A stretch of 64,000 bases of DNA from Ricinus communis (GCF_019578655.1 NC_063260.1:26126888-26190887); one strand, 5' to 3'. Positions 50,857-63,350 are shown, counted from the stretch's first letter. A program made the numbers and translations. The notes: a model not told the origin generated them from the letters alone.

Positions 50857-52261
50857 CTTCACCTCTCAACTAATATCTTTTTTAGCACAAACAATGGCTA
50901 GCTAGGTAGTCAGCCTTTTATAGGAAAGCTATGAGTAAAGAGCAAGAGAACTAGAAGACGCGAGTAGATGCTCGAACAAGACAAGCATAGAGATTTAATT
51001 AATACCCTGAAAATGAACCATCTAGGGATACAAGATTGAGATGGTATTAGCTTCTTTCATTCTGTTTGAATCCAATGCATCTTACTTGCAATGGAGGCTA
51101 TCTATCATAATCAAATTAAATGCTCAAAAAATGTGTGGTCTGAATTCTTTATGAAGTTCCAATATTCTACCAATGACCTAGCTATCTACTATACCACCAG
51201 TCTGTAAATGCTTCTAGCTTACAAAAAGAGATGACGTACCGTGAAATAAGTTATTGTCAGTACTACAGATTGGCTCAAGTTGGGAAATATGTTGTAGAAT
51301 TTAGTATGGCCTTCCTTGCATAACTAAAGAGACATTATATCAAATAATTTCTGCCTGGCTGGCCCATTTGTAATTGTATATAGTGTAATATTCATCCAGT
51401 TTCTGGAGAATTAAGATTTCGGCCAAGAAAACTCTTCAACACATCGCAACTTGGGATAAAAGCAAAATGTTTCAAACCTTGTCGAAGATCTATCTATCCT
51501 TATTGTGGGCTAGGGGCACAGATTTTCCCTGAACTCGGAGACTTTGTTTTCGAATTTTAGCTATACTTAGGTTTTTTCAGAATTTTGGCCGAACTCTGAG
51601 GAGAACTCAGTGTCGACAAAAGACCTTAAGTCTCAGGTTTTCCTTGAGACCTAAGACTTCTCTTAGGAATTTTCTTTTGGTGGAGGGTCGAAAATTTGAC
51701 CATTTCTATATCCTGAAAACTTATATTAACCTTTAATCATGCATGCGTAACACATGCAAGTGTGCCACAAACAATTATAGGGTGACTAGGTCAAACCTTA
51801 AATCGAAGGATTAATCTTCATCAAGTAGCGAGTCAAAAGTTTTAAGAAAGCAGGGAAACATTCCTGCTCGTCAACAATGGGAAAAAGAAAGTGAAAAACG
51901 TTGTCTAGGTCTGTTGATTGAATGAGGGCCTGCACTAATTTACTGACTGATCACCGTCATTGTTTCTGCACAAGCTTTCTTTGTTCGAAAAGCAAATTTC
52001 TACAAAGAATCCTGCCCCTCACATTAGATAATAGAAAAGTTCTCGTGGATATATTCTGGAACAGTTTTTCTTGCAACTTAAGCAGAAGCCTTTACCAGAT
52101 GAGCAAATCATTTTGACAGCATTTGCTGTTTCTGGAGAAGAACCAGAATCTTCTTATAATTGGTTCTGAATCCAGCTAAGAAGGCTTGCCCGCACAGCTA
52201 GTCAAGAACTAGCTGTAGAATCTGCAGTGCAACTTACATTGAGCGCCTAATTAGAGCATTA
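50857..52261. other. Intergenic region without a recognised gene
   Basis: Upstream flank of the DUF7722 gene. An imperfect hairpin lies at about 51,624-51,660 (CTTAAGTCTCAGG against CCTTGAGACCTAAG). The remainder is moderately AT-rich single-copy-looking DNA. No coding exon could be supported. Confidence 0.4.
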
Positions 52262-52806
52262 TGTCACGAAACTTCAGCTTAGAGGTTAGCCAAGTCGCGC
52301 GACACTTAATTAACTTGCTTGACAAAGTCGAACTAAGTAAGCCTAGATGAGAGTTGGAAGCAATTTTAGGTGAGTAAAGTAGGTAGCAGGGGTTTAGGAC
52401 TTCGGTAGGGTAGAAAGTTGAGAGCACTTGAGCTTTATAAATATGGAAAGCTTTATTAAGTTTCCAACATTCCTCTTGTATGTTACAAATGATGAATGGA
52501 TGGGGTATTTATAGATTTCCCACCTCCTCAACTTGTGGCTAGGAATCATTCATCTAGAATTCTCTGCAAGCTACTTATATACAAGGCTTCCTTTGGAAGC
52601 TACTCTATGTACAAACAAGGGAAGCTTCTAGGCAGCTCCTTGGCTTGGCACACAGTCTTACATCCTTCAGCAATTTCTAGATCCTTCCCTTAGTTTCTTT
52701 GGACAGCCAACTTGGGCTAGGCAGCAGCATTAGACTGGGCATATGTTGGGCATATTTCTGCCCATGGGCAAGCCTTGCCTTGCCCAAGATGAGGCGGGTT
52801 GTGACA
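52262..52806 (+). mobile_element. Solo LTR of an LTR retrotransposon
   Basis: The 545-bp segment starts TGTCAC and ends GTGACA, the perfect inverted TG...CA terminus of an LTR. It is flanked by ATTA on both sides (52,258-52,261 and 52,807-52,810), a 4-bp match to a target-site duplication. A TATA-like TTTATAAATA (52,434-52,443) sits inside in the right place for the LTR promoter. No second LTR, primer-binding site or polyprotein lies nearby, so it is a solo LTR left by recombination between two LTRs. Confidence 0.7.
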
Positions 52807-52839
52807 ATTAGCTTCTATTCATGTAAGAAACATCAAGGT

Positions 52840-54620
52840 TCTGTACGTAGAATTTTTTTTTTTAATCTCTCAGGAAGAGATTTGACTTTAAGCACGCCTG
52901 GAGGGGCAAAATACCCGTCTAACCACATCATACAGATTATGATACCAAAAAAAGTTGCAACAACACACAGAATGAAGGAAAATGTAAGCATAATATGGAT
53001 TGTGAAGAATATAACAGAAGTCCATGCTATAGGGGAGAATCGGAGACAATCTATTGAGATTGCCTGCACTCTGGCCTGTAAGCTGAAAAGGTATATAGAT
53101 AAAACAGTTATCAGTAATATTGCCATTGATGTGGAATGTACCTGAAAGAGTTTAAGTGAAAGATAGCCTTTTATGCATCTCCCAAGCATGCATTATAATG
53201 ACACAGAAAGTAATTTACAGAGACCACATCATTGCACCTAGAATTCCTATTCTCATAAGCCCGTTTTCTAGCCACAAGAGATAAGGTTGCATTTAGCGGT
53301 TAGCATTATGTGCTGAAAATGTAAAAGTTAAGACTGTACTCTAAGCCAGCATCATTGTTTGCTGAAAAAGAAAAGTACTGGGGGAACAAATGGCAAAAAA
53401 AAAAAAAAAAAAAGTTCTACCCCATATTTAAGGAACAGCTCTACTGAGCTGCAAACATGTTTCCACATAACTTTTTGTTCACTCGGCCAGCTAAAATTGA
53501 CACTTATACCAGACAGGCAGAGAATTTTTAGAAGTCATTATGATCATATTTGGAAAAATTATTGCTCTTGGTGTGCTAACACATACATACACATAGAGAA
53601 GGAAAATATATAGCTTGCATTAATAGCCTGCAACTGCAGTGCAATTCTGGAATATAATCGCCAACGTCCAACAACTGCAAGAAAAGTAAAGCAACTCGGT
53701 TGGTAACGACCACAGAAGGGGAAAGAACCTGAAAGGCAAGAGCCGATCCGCCCCCCAGCCCTACAAAGACAGGTACCAAACAATGACCACTGCAGGAGGC
53801 ATTAGCCAGGGACAGCATCGAGAACCAAGTTAAGCTAGTTTTGCTCCCTCTGATCTTCCCCTTGAGCATCTCATCTCCCAAGGGGAAATGAGATGATGAG
53901 GAACATTCTACTGTTCCTTTCGTGGAATTCAAAGTTTCACTTCCATGATTCCATTAGCATCAGTGATACTAAGAGCACTAATGGACAAATTCAAGTTGCA
54001 TAGATCAACTCTGAAAGATATATGATGAGGAACAGATAAGACTTGGTCCGGAAAGCAGGAACAATATATACTTTCACAATATCGTCAGCGTACTTCATCA
54101 ACCATAAAACTAGCAAGCCAGTGGATCCAATCACCAACCAGGTGGTAATATTATAGCTATTGAGAAGGCATTGCTCCCGAGGTCCCTTCCCAAAATCCAC
54201 CTTGAAAATCATCCGGGAGAAGCCGCACCATATTGAATATCGCCAAATCTAAGAAGGATCAAAATTACCTAAAATCCGAGGTAAGCACATGCTGGCACGT
54301 TAAGTATCATACCTACTTAGAACTTGCATATGATAGTTCATCTGGCTGCAAGCATCTAGAAAGAACATAAACAGGAAAGGCTAGTTTCAACATTAAACAG
54401 CTAATACAACGATATTACCATCCACTGCAAATTAGAGAGTTTCCTCCTCAAGGATAACCTTAAAAGCATTAATGGATATAATCAGTTGCAGAGACGTTAA
54501 GTTAATAAGTAGTACAAAAATCAACTGAATAAAATGCCAGTGGTAACAACCTTCAAATTACGCATAATCTGATAAGTAGAGGGATCGACATAAACCCCAT
54601 GTACCCAACTGAACATTGTT
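52840..54620 (-). pseudogene. Decayed nucleotide-sugar transporter (CMP-sialic-acid-transporter-like family), 3' half
   Basis: Minus-strand fragments in correct order resemble the plant CMP-sialic acid/UDP-galactose transporter-like (NST/DMT) proteins: GVYVDPSTYQIMRNLKVVTT (about 54,600-54,530), KLSNLQWM (about 54,445-54,420), IFNMVRLLPDDFQGGF to LMKYADDIVK (54,248-54,072), STSMAILLITVLSIYLFSLQ (53,141-53,064) and FGIIICMM...YFAPP (about 52,955-52,890). Defects seen: an extra base in a four-base run at 54,192-54,195 shifts the frame, a second shift lies near 54,450, residues are missing before GSTGLL, and the last intron has a GC donor (53,062-53,063) and no AG acceptor. The first half of the gene, about six or more membrane segments, is absent. 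It ends about 30 bases from the solo LTR. A misread functional gene is possible but unlikely. Confidence 0.65.
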
Positions 54621-57600
54621 ATGAATTAGAAATATAATTGATGAATTATTATTATATAAGTGAAAACAAACAAATAAAACATAAATACCTTAAGAAAGAT
54701 TCAGCAAGAAACGGTACGGTTGCATAATCCTATTAAGTATCTTCCTTTATATTTGGGGACGTGCTTTTAAAATTCCCTGTCCAATTACATAGAAATACAC
54801 ATTTAGATTTAGAAATTACTCTGACAAATTTAATTAAGGAGTTAACCATTAGATTAATCGAGATGGATGTTAACGAACGGTAATTTGCCGTTTGCCGACA
54901 AGGAGGTGGATGTAACGCTTGATCGATAGAAGAAATATATATATATTTATGGTACGAAGTTACTTTCACTGGGTCTCAATTACTTAATTGAAAGCTGCAA
55001 CGTACAATTTTTAATGATGAATTGTTTTACTTTGAAATCAAGCCATGAATAACTGTGGATTCGAGATAGCAAAGAGGATGTCGCTTTTGAAGAAGGTGTG
55101 CAGTGTATCACTGCCATGAATATACAATTTTGGCTGAAATCAACTTTGGCTGTTTTTGTTAATTTTATAGATTAGCTAGTTTGAATAATACGTCTCTTTA
55201 TTTTCTTTTCTCGTTACAGTCTCCAACAATTATGGACCGACTAAAGTAATTATCCCGTATAGGAATTGAGTTGAGGACAATTCCATCAGATTTTAAGTCA
55301 CTGTATAAAGAGATTTGTAGCCCAATCTAATACTATGAATTAACCAAGGAGAAAGTGTAATCCAACAAACTCTAATTTTTTAATATTATCTAATCAAATA
55401 CCGTCAAATTATTTATTTAGACAATATTTTATTACGGGATCATAAATGTAAACTTAAAAACTGAATCACCTGAAAATGTGTTTAATTCAAGGAAGTGTGG
55501 TTTGACTCAATCAAATCCCATTAAGAATATGAATTGAGCAAGTAAATATATAATTGGTTCAATCAAGAATTCGTCATTATAACCTGGTCAAACCACATTT
55601 GCAGTCTCCAAATGAAATTGAGACCATCAAATTAACCTGGTCACACGGCATTTTCGGATTGCGAATCAAACCGAAATTGAATCGGTTAAATCAATAATCG
55701 GTTTTAGTTTATGTCCGATTTGTAAATTAGTCAGAAACTTTAAGAGATAAGGGGTAGTTAGGGTTCAATATCACGTTGAACCCGAATCGACCTTGAGACA
55801 GAGTCGCAAATCTAAATTGGTTCAACTCTTAAGAAAAAATATTAAATAAAATATTAATTTAGGAAAATTGATTTTTTAAATTTATGTTTAAATTTAACCC
55901 ACTTTTTACTTATAAAAAAATAATATTGAATATTTACAAAAAATATTAGTTCATATTACTTAAATATTTAGTTATCACTTAAAAAGTAATTAAATTAAAT
56001 TATAATTCTTAATTTTCATGAAATATATAGTTATTATAATAGATATTGTAAGAAAAATAAATTAAAGAATGTGATAAAATTATTCTTTTTAAATTGTAGT
56101 TTTCATAATTTTTAATTTAAAATTTTAATTATTGTTTATTATTTGACAAGAGTCAACCAAAGCCGAACCATAAACCTAAATCATAAATCGGTCCTAAACC
56201 ATTCAATTCTTAACAGTGAATTAGACATTCTATATATGAAATTATTCAAATTTTAATATTTAAATAAATAGTGAACGGTGTTTCAAATTAGTTCAGAATT
56301 GATTCAGGCTCTTAGCTAGTTCTATCATCAATCAATCAAGTAATTATTTGATTAATTAATACACCATAACTAAAGACTCCATTTCGGATAGAAATGAAAT
56401 TAATAATAAATTTATGTATTTATTGACGTGACTTATAGGAATAATAAATTATTTAAGTTATTCTAAAAAGCAAAAGAATAATTCAATTTTTTATTTATAA
56501 GATTCTTATCTACTTGTAGATTACATGTTAGTACATTCTCTATAATATGTGAAGATTTATTTAGTGTACATGAGAGACTTGAACCTAAATTCTTTCTATA
56601 TAAAAAGATAAATACTCTTATTACTTAAATTAGTTTTGAAATGTAATTTTCTTTTACTTAATGTATAAGAGTATCTCTAATGTTGCTCTTTAAAATAAAG
56701 TGCATAATTTCTTTAATAAATAGTGCTTTAAAAAGTATTTAAATATAAAAAATAAATTTTTTTATTTAAATCCATTGTACTCTTTATATTTTATTATTTA
56801 TTCTGCTTTTATTTTTATAAGCATTAATAGTTACAATTTATTTTTAGTTTTTTTTTTAAAATTACTGATAAAATAACAAGAATTACAAATATCAATTAAT
56901 TAAATGCATATAGATTTATAATGCATTTATTAAATATAAAAATAGAGGGTAAAGTTTGCCTCTTCATATGTAGAGAGCCAAATTAACACTCAACTTTATA
57001 TTTAAGAAATAAAAAATACATTTGAATATTATTTTATCATAAAATTATTTAAAATAAAAAAATGTATCAAAAATGCTCTAATTCTAGTTTAATTTACAAC
57101 TATAACAGTCTGTTTAGTCCATGGATTCATAATCTTTAAAATTAGACTTAATATTAGGCTTAGTTAAGCCATAATATTACTTATATTAGACATTGTTTAG
57201 TACAAGTATGTTAATCCATTTAATTAACTAATTATATTTTTGTAATCCTACGTTTGGTAGGATTGTTTAACTAGATAAATAAATTTGTTATAGTAATCAA
57301 ATTACCTATATATAAAACTTGTATCTCCTAACTCTTTTAATTTTTATTTCTCTCAAAACGTTTTCTAAGTTTGTTTTCTAGTTTACACCAACTCTTAGCT
57401 TAGATAACTATTTTTTACTCTCAAATACTAATTATTTTAGAATATTACTTTGTATTAATTATTATAACATGATTCATTTTATTAGATGTCATCCAAAAAT
57501 TTAAAATCCATACAAGAAAATAAGAAAAAAAAAAAAAACATTCTAAATTTTTGGCAAGAAGAAGGTATTTTTTTAGTTTCAATAAAACAAATAATGTGAT

Positions 57601-57954
57601 ATATAATACAAAATAAACCAAAAAAAATCATTTTTTTTTTAGACACAAGCACATAGGTTATCAAAATCATACCACCATTTGCAACAATTTAAAGGAATAG
57701 TTTTCTATGTTTTATTCAGATGAGAAGGAGAATTTTTTTATAAGATAAACAATTGAAAAATAAATTAAAAAATTAAGATTATTTTAGAAAAATAAAATAA
57801 AAATTAAAGCTATTTAAAGATCAAAATTTTATTAATCATGGATTAGTAATCCCACTGAATGTGAATTACTATAGACATAGAAGATTTGATTTTAGATAAG
57901 ATTTATCTGATAGGTTAATTAAGTCATTGAGATTGTTAAACTCATCATTTATCA
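54621..57954. other. AT-rich intergenic region
   Basis: No gene is recognised. It contains a MITE-like segment (56,655-57,085). Moderately balanced DNA at 54,700-55,850 gives way to strongly AT-rich DNA from 55,850 onwards. The short minus-strand frame at 54,733-54,969 has no known domain. Confidence 0.5.
56655..57085. mobile_element. Possible MITE
   Basis: An AT-rich segment bounded by related inverted ends: aagagtatctctaatg (about 56,667) on the left and aaaaatgctctaattc on the right, whose reverse complement begins gaattagagcattttt. A decayed central hairpin (about 56,955-56,982) resembles the perfect one at 48,447-48,474. No target-site duplication was identified, so the limits are approximate. 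Confidence 0.4.
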
Positions 57955-58630
57955 TCTCTTTATATATTAATTTCCGAAATCTAAAATTTTTTGACATGTG
58001 TGTTTAATTTTTGACACATATGATATTTATTTTGATATGTGTACTATTTTTTACACGTAAACTCAAATTTATGTGTAATTTTATAGTTTTTTCTATTAAT
58101 TTATTGATTAATAAGTTACATTTTTAATTAAATACGGACTTTAATCTTAAAAAAAAATATTTATTATATTTTAATATTATATTAACTAATAAATAGTTTT
58201 ATAATTAGAAAATAAAACCAATTCTATCCTAAAAGATAGTACATTATTTATATATAATATTAATTAATTAATTAATTAATTACTTTTTAATTAGTTAATA
58301 ACTCTAATTCTAGAAAATAACATCTTAAATTATATTATTAATATTATACTTAATAATAAATTATATAATAAATTTTTAATTTTAAAAATAGTAATATCAA
58401 CTATAACATTAAGTTATATAATACTAATATTAATTAATAAATATTCTAAAAATAATTTTTATATTATTATATTAATAAAATTTTAGTATTTTAAGATTTT
58501 AAAAATTAAAAATATTTAAAATAATTAATTTGATATTATTTCTAAATTATTATAAATTAATATTAAAATAAAAATTTAAAATTTTTATAATAAAAATAAT
58601 AATACAGTGGTGCATTGTACAAATAAATAA
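57955..58630 (+). mobile_element. Non-autonomous Helitron-like element, copy 3 (degenerate 3' end)
   Basis: Starting at a TC preceded by A (57,955), the segment repeats the body of the copies at 18.5-20.1 kb in the same order: tatatattaatttc, aatctaaaattttttgacat, gtttaatttttgacacat, tatgtgtaattttat, and the 3' region (about 58,603-58,620), where the GC hairpin has decayed to gtggtgcattgtac. There is no CTAG end and no coding capacity. Confidence 0.6.
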
Positions 58631-59958
58631 ATAATTAAATATAAATTGTTTAGTAATGCTATATCTTAGTCAAGCAATCAACCGAATGGCTGTAAGTCTA
58701 TAATCAACGTACACGTAAATATAAAGAGAATAAAAATCAAAATCCATAGCTCCACCATTTTAAACAGGAGCTCCTAAATAAACGGCTAGATTATAATTCA
58801 AAACTTTTAATACATGCGGCAGCGGCACGTACTAAATACAAAACCCACTTTGTAATTAAGATTAATAAATCATAGGCCCCATATTTAGCGCTAATTAAAA
58901 ATCGTGGGCGATCACGCCGTCACGTCACGCCTTAGCAACCGGTCGCGTCAAAAAGCTAAAAGACGTGTAACCCACCTCCTTCAATTAGTTTCATCCACGT
59001 GGAGAAAGAACATTAGTTCAGAAATTTATCTATTGAAAGTCAAACAAACACGGATGAAACGACGTCGCTGCAATGCTTGTAGCCGGCGATGAAACAGTTA
59101 GAAAGAGCGTTAAAGTAACGGTTTTAATAGAAACGAAATCCGCGGGAAGTTATTTATATGAGACGAGAGAGTGTGACTTGTTCAACGGCCAGCCTTCTGT
59201 CTGAGTTTTTTTTTTTTGCTTTCTCTTGTTTTCTCTCTTAAGAAAATAAACAAAAAGTTGACAGAAAGAGAAAGAACAAGATAGAGTCTTGCTTATGTGG
59301 GTTAGTTTCAGATGTTAAGATATTTATTTTTCGTTCAGAAACCGTTAAACGAATAATATTGACCAATAATATCAAAGTTATTGCCTCCACCTTTCCGTTT
59401 TATCTTCTGTTTTTTTTGTCATTTGTTTTGTGGGTTTAGGGCAGTTTTTGTATTCTTCAGGTGTTTCTTGACAAGATTTATCATTCTTTAATGGTCAGTT
59501 TGCTTCTCCTTTATTTAATTTTTGTTTTGTTTTTATGTTTTATGGAATATTACCTGAAGATGGCTCCTTCTTGATGATCAGGTCTGAGAAGGGCTCCTTT
59601 GAATTCTTTTTTTCTTTTCCTCTTCCGGTCTGAGAGAATTCGGATGGAGTCTGCAATTCCATAGAAGGTTGTTTAGATCCAATCAACAGAGAACCTTCTT
59701 CTGTTCAGGTATAGATAGATAAGATTATGTCTTTCTTTCTGTTTCTTGTGCCATGCATTTCAATTTCATGTATTAATTAATGTTGGATACCATGTATGTG
59801 TCGATTGCTTCTCTTTTGATACAACATCTTTGTTTGTCTTTCAGGTCCTGGATTGTTGAATTCTTGATTCCTCGACAGAGTTTTGTTAATTTACTTTCTT
59901 GTATAGGGACCTGTCTTCTTGTCAAATTTTTAATGTCCTTTTAGCATTGTGGCCTTCA
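58631..59958 (+). promoter_or_regulatory. Promoter and leader region of the MLKL gene
   Basis: From 58,890 the DNA is GC-richer, with several ACGT cores (CACGTCACGCC at about 58,919, CCACGTGG near 58,995) and two W-box hexamers: TTGACT on the minus strand (59,038-59,043) and TTGACC (59,359-59,364). A CT-rich leader follows from about 59,190. A 5' UTR intron fits 59,709-59,844 (GT...TTTCAG). W-boxes would suit a defence gene, but two hexamers in this length are near chance expectation. Confidence 0.4.
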
Positions 59959-62204
59959 ATGGAGCAGTTCCGTCAGATAGGAGAGGCATTGGGAAGTTTG
60001 AAGGCTCTAATGGTGTTGCAGGATGATATTCAGATCAATAGGAGACAGTGCTGTTTGTTGCTTAATATCTTCACTTCAGCTTTCGACACAATTGCGGAGG
60101 AGATCAAGCAGAATTTGAAGCTTGATGAAAAGAATACCAAGTGGAAACCCCTTGAAGAGCCTCTAAAAGAGCTTTACAGGGTCTTCAAGGAAGGGGAGCT
60201 CTATGTTAGGCGATGTTTGGATAGTAAAGATTGGTGGGGTAAAGCTGTTGTCCTCCATCAAAACAAGGACTCAATTGAGTTCCATATTCATAATTTGGTT
60301 AGCTACTTCCCCGCTGTTATCGAGGCAATCGAGACTGCAGGAGAGATCTCAGGACTTGACCAGGATGAGATGCAAAAGAAAAGGGTTATGCTTTTCAAGA
60401 AGTATGACAGAAGTTGGCATGATCAGAAACTTTTTCAATGGAGATTTGGGAAGCAATATTTGGTCTCCAGGGAAATTTGTAATCAAATTGAGACTGCAGT
60501 GAAAGAAGACGGATGGCTTCTCGTTGGAGCAATCAAAGAAAAGATGAAAGCAGGGTCACTAACAAAGAACGAGCAGCGACTTGGGGATTTATTACAGAAG
60601 AAGCTGAATGGACAGCTGCTAATTAATGGCAAACTCCCTCCAAGTTCAATTCTGTTAGGAGCAGAAGATTACCAAGTCAGGCGAAGATTAGGTGGAGGAA
60701 GCCAGTACAAAGAAATTCAATGGCTAGGAGAAAGCTTCGCTTTGAGACATTTCTTTGAGGATATTGAGCCATTAAACTCTGAGATATCTGTGCTGCTATC
60801 ACTTTCCCATCCTAATATAGTGCAGTATCTCTGTGGATTTTACGATGAAGAAAAAAAGGAATGTTTTCTTGTAATGGAGTTGATGAGCAAAGATCTTTAT
60901 GCATACATGAAGGAGAATAGCAGTTCAAGGAGGCAGGTTTTGTTCCCTCTTCCTATCGTTGTTGATATCATGCTTCAGGTAGCAAGAGGTATGGAATTTC
61001 TCCACTCACGAAAGATCTATGTTGGAGATCTGAATCCTACTAACATCTTTCTCAAACCAAGAAAATCCACGGAAGGTTATTTTCATGTGAAAGTCTCAGG
61101 GTTTGGTTTAACTTATATCGAAAATCCATCTTCTCGACACTCATCATCAAACCAAAATGCATTTGATCCTTGCATTTGGCATGCACCGGAAGTTTTAGCT
61201 GAAAGAGAACAGACCGGAAGCCCCTCTACTCGAAAACACTCAGAGAAAGCAGATGTTTACAGTTTTGGAATGCTTTGTTTCCAGCTTTTGACAGGTAAAC
61301 TTCCTTTTGAGGATGGGCATCTTCAAGGAGACCAGATGGCGAAAAACATAAGAGCAGGGGAGAGACCATTATTCCCATCCCTTTCACCAAAATACCTTGT
61401 GAACTTAACCAAAAAATGTTGGCATACTGATCCAAACTATAGGCCTAGTTTCTCATCTATTTCTAGGGTTCTAAGGTACATCAAGAAGTATCTTGTGATG
61501 AATCCTGTCGATGGTCAGCTTGTTATGCAGTCACCACCAGTCGATTACTCAGAACTGGAAGCAGGGTTCTTGAAGAGGTATCCAGGGGAGATGAATGGTG
61601 GTCTAGCCTCAGTATCACAAATCCCATTTCAAATGTTTGTTTACAGGATTTCCGAGAAAGAAAGGACTTCTCTGAGCTTCAGATTTAAGCAGTCAGAAAC
61701 AAGTGAAGCCGCCTCAAATGGCTGGGATGAGAATATTTCTGTAGTAGAGGATCCAGTGGTACCAGCAAGTGACGCAAGGTCAATTAGCTCCGACATGAAG
61801 ACAGTTTGTTTTGATTTAAGTTCTATCTACATTGAGAATCCAGATGGGAAAATCCCATCTGATTTGAGGTCAGTTCGTTCAGAGCCTCCAGACAAGAAAA
61901 TAATGTTGAGAAAAAAAAGTTCCAATGTCAAAGTCAGAAAAACGCCAGGTTGATAGATTTACCTCTGATTCTAAACTCACAAATTTGCTTGGAATTCGTT
62001 TTCCTATCCATTGAGCTTATGCTTGGACTTACTTGCTTTTTTCATACAGTTAAACCGAAGGCACCAATACCAGCAAGAACATCGCCATGGAATCCACCAG
62101 GACAGAGTCCAAAGGTCAGCCGAGAAAAGCCGTTCTCTTCAAGTCCTCTCAGTCCTGCAAGGCGCAAAGCAAGTGGGCAAGCCCTAAGTCCTGAGAAGTT
62201 ATAG
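59959..62204 (+). CDS. MLKL: Plant MLKL-type pseudokinase (N-terminal helical bundle/DUF1221 plus kinase-like domain)
   Basis: Plant mixed-lineage kinase domain-like protein, an immune executor family in which an N-terminal helical (HeLo-like, DUF1221) bundle precedes a pseudokinase. Two exons, join(59959-61948, 62050-62204), 714 aa. The first 190 residues or so match DUF1221 (MEQFRQIGEALGSLKALMVL start, then NTKWKPLEEPLKELYRVF). The kinase-like domain spans about 236-520. Its Gly loop is LGGGSQ, the VAIK lysine is Arg263 (FALRH), the HRD region is VGDLNPTNIF, and DFG is GFG (381-383), so catalysis is very unlikely. The C-terminal tail is Ser/Pro-rich and basic, encoded partly by exon 2 with several SP sites. 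The ATG at 59,959 is the family start; the upstream in-frame stretch has no ATG. It runs tail-to-tail with the SPA1-like gene. The symbol denotes the family; the paralogue number is unknown. Confidence 0.9.
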
Positions 62205-63350
62205 GTTTTGATCACCGCACTTTGTACCAAAGAGCTGCCAAGCCCCAGTCACCTTTTGTTCTCCTTGGAAACGATGTAGTTTGCTTCACAAAGTAGAAGA
62301 ATTCGTATACATGTCAGTTCCCCTTAGAAATTTCTTGTGTTAGGATTCTAGCATCTTCCTTTCTCTTGTAGCTAAATTTTGTTGAAAGCCTTTTTCAGTG
62401 GTTTGCAATGCTTTTATAGGAATAGATAGGTTGCAATTCTTTTATTTCTGTGTTTTGACATTTAAATGGCAGATGATGTGCAGGCCGTCTTACTTTGTGC
62501 TGCTTTTTTTCCTTGGAAAAATCTTCCATTCGAAATTCTTCCCCTCGAGCAAAGTAACAGACTTAAATTACCACGACCTAAAGAAATGCACTAAATAACC
62601 TGCGAGCAGCGCCACAAATGTCATGCAAAGTATATAATTGTAAGACCAAATGTGCACAATTTCCAAATAAAACTATCATATACATTTCCTTTTTTCAAAA
62701 AATTTACAATAGCTGGCCTTTGTACTTACAATATCCAATCTTAGTTACTACTCAAAAATCTTTTTTTTTTTTCCTTAGATATATATTTGCTTTTACCAAA
62801 TTATAAGGAATTTGTTCGGATTGATCAAAATGTTAACCCTGCCTTCAATCTATCTTATGAGCAATATGCTTCTCTAGAACTGCAAGTCCTTAACTGAAAA
62901 CTTATAATGGACTGCAAACCAATTCTACAGCCGGTATGTGATGCAAATGCATCTCGACATGCTACTACTTCCTTATCCAGGACTACTGCATTCTGGTACC
63001 AATGCTATTTCGACCTCGATCATTTTTCTACATTCACAAGCACCTCCAAAGCCCCCCCTTCTCTTCACAACAATATATGATATTCTGGACTTCTTGCCTG
63101 AAATTATCTGCCTGCACTCTAATCCGGAATCAATATTTGACTGCTGACACGGTGTTGTTCACCTGACTGGAGTTCCTCTATCTCACATGTGAAAGCCAAA
63201 CAGATATGACCTTGAACTTCTCAGAGATTCCATGCAAATTTCGCAGTTTCAACAAACAATAGGCCTCCAAAAAACTGTTCTGGATTCCTAAACTGCAGAA
63301 GAAGCTAGACGAATCCAATTCCCTAACTGATCTCAGAGGTCCCCTTAATT
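62205..63350. other. Shared 3' region between the MLKL and SPA1-like genes
   Basis: 1,146 bases lie between the two convergent stop codons. No gene is recognised. The two 3' UTRs probably occupy most of it and may approach or overlap each other. Confidence 0.6.

Noticed and set aside
53576..53932. 118-codon minus-strand frame inside the transporter relic, considered as a missing exon
   Set aside because: It shows no transporter motif and lies exactly between two fragments whose splice borders join directly, so it is intronic.
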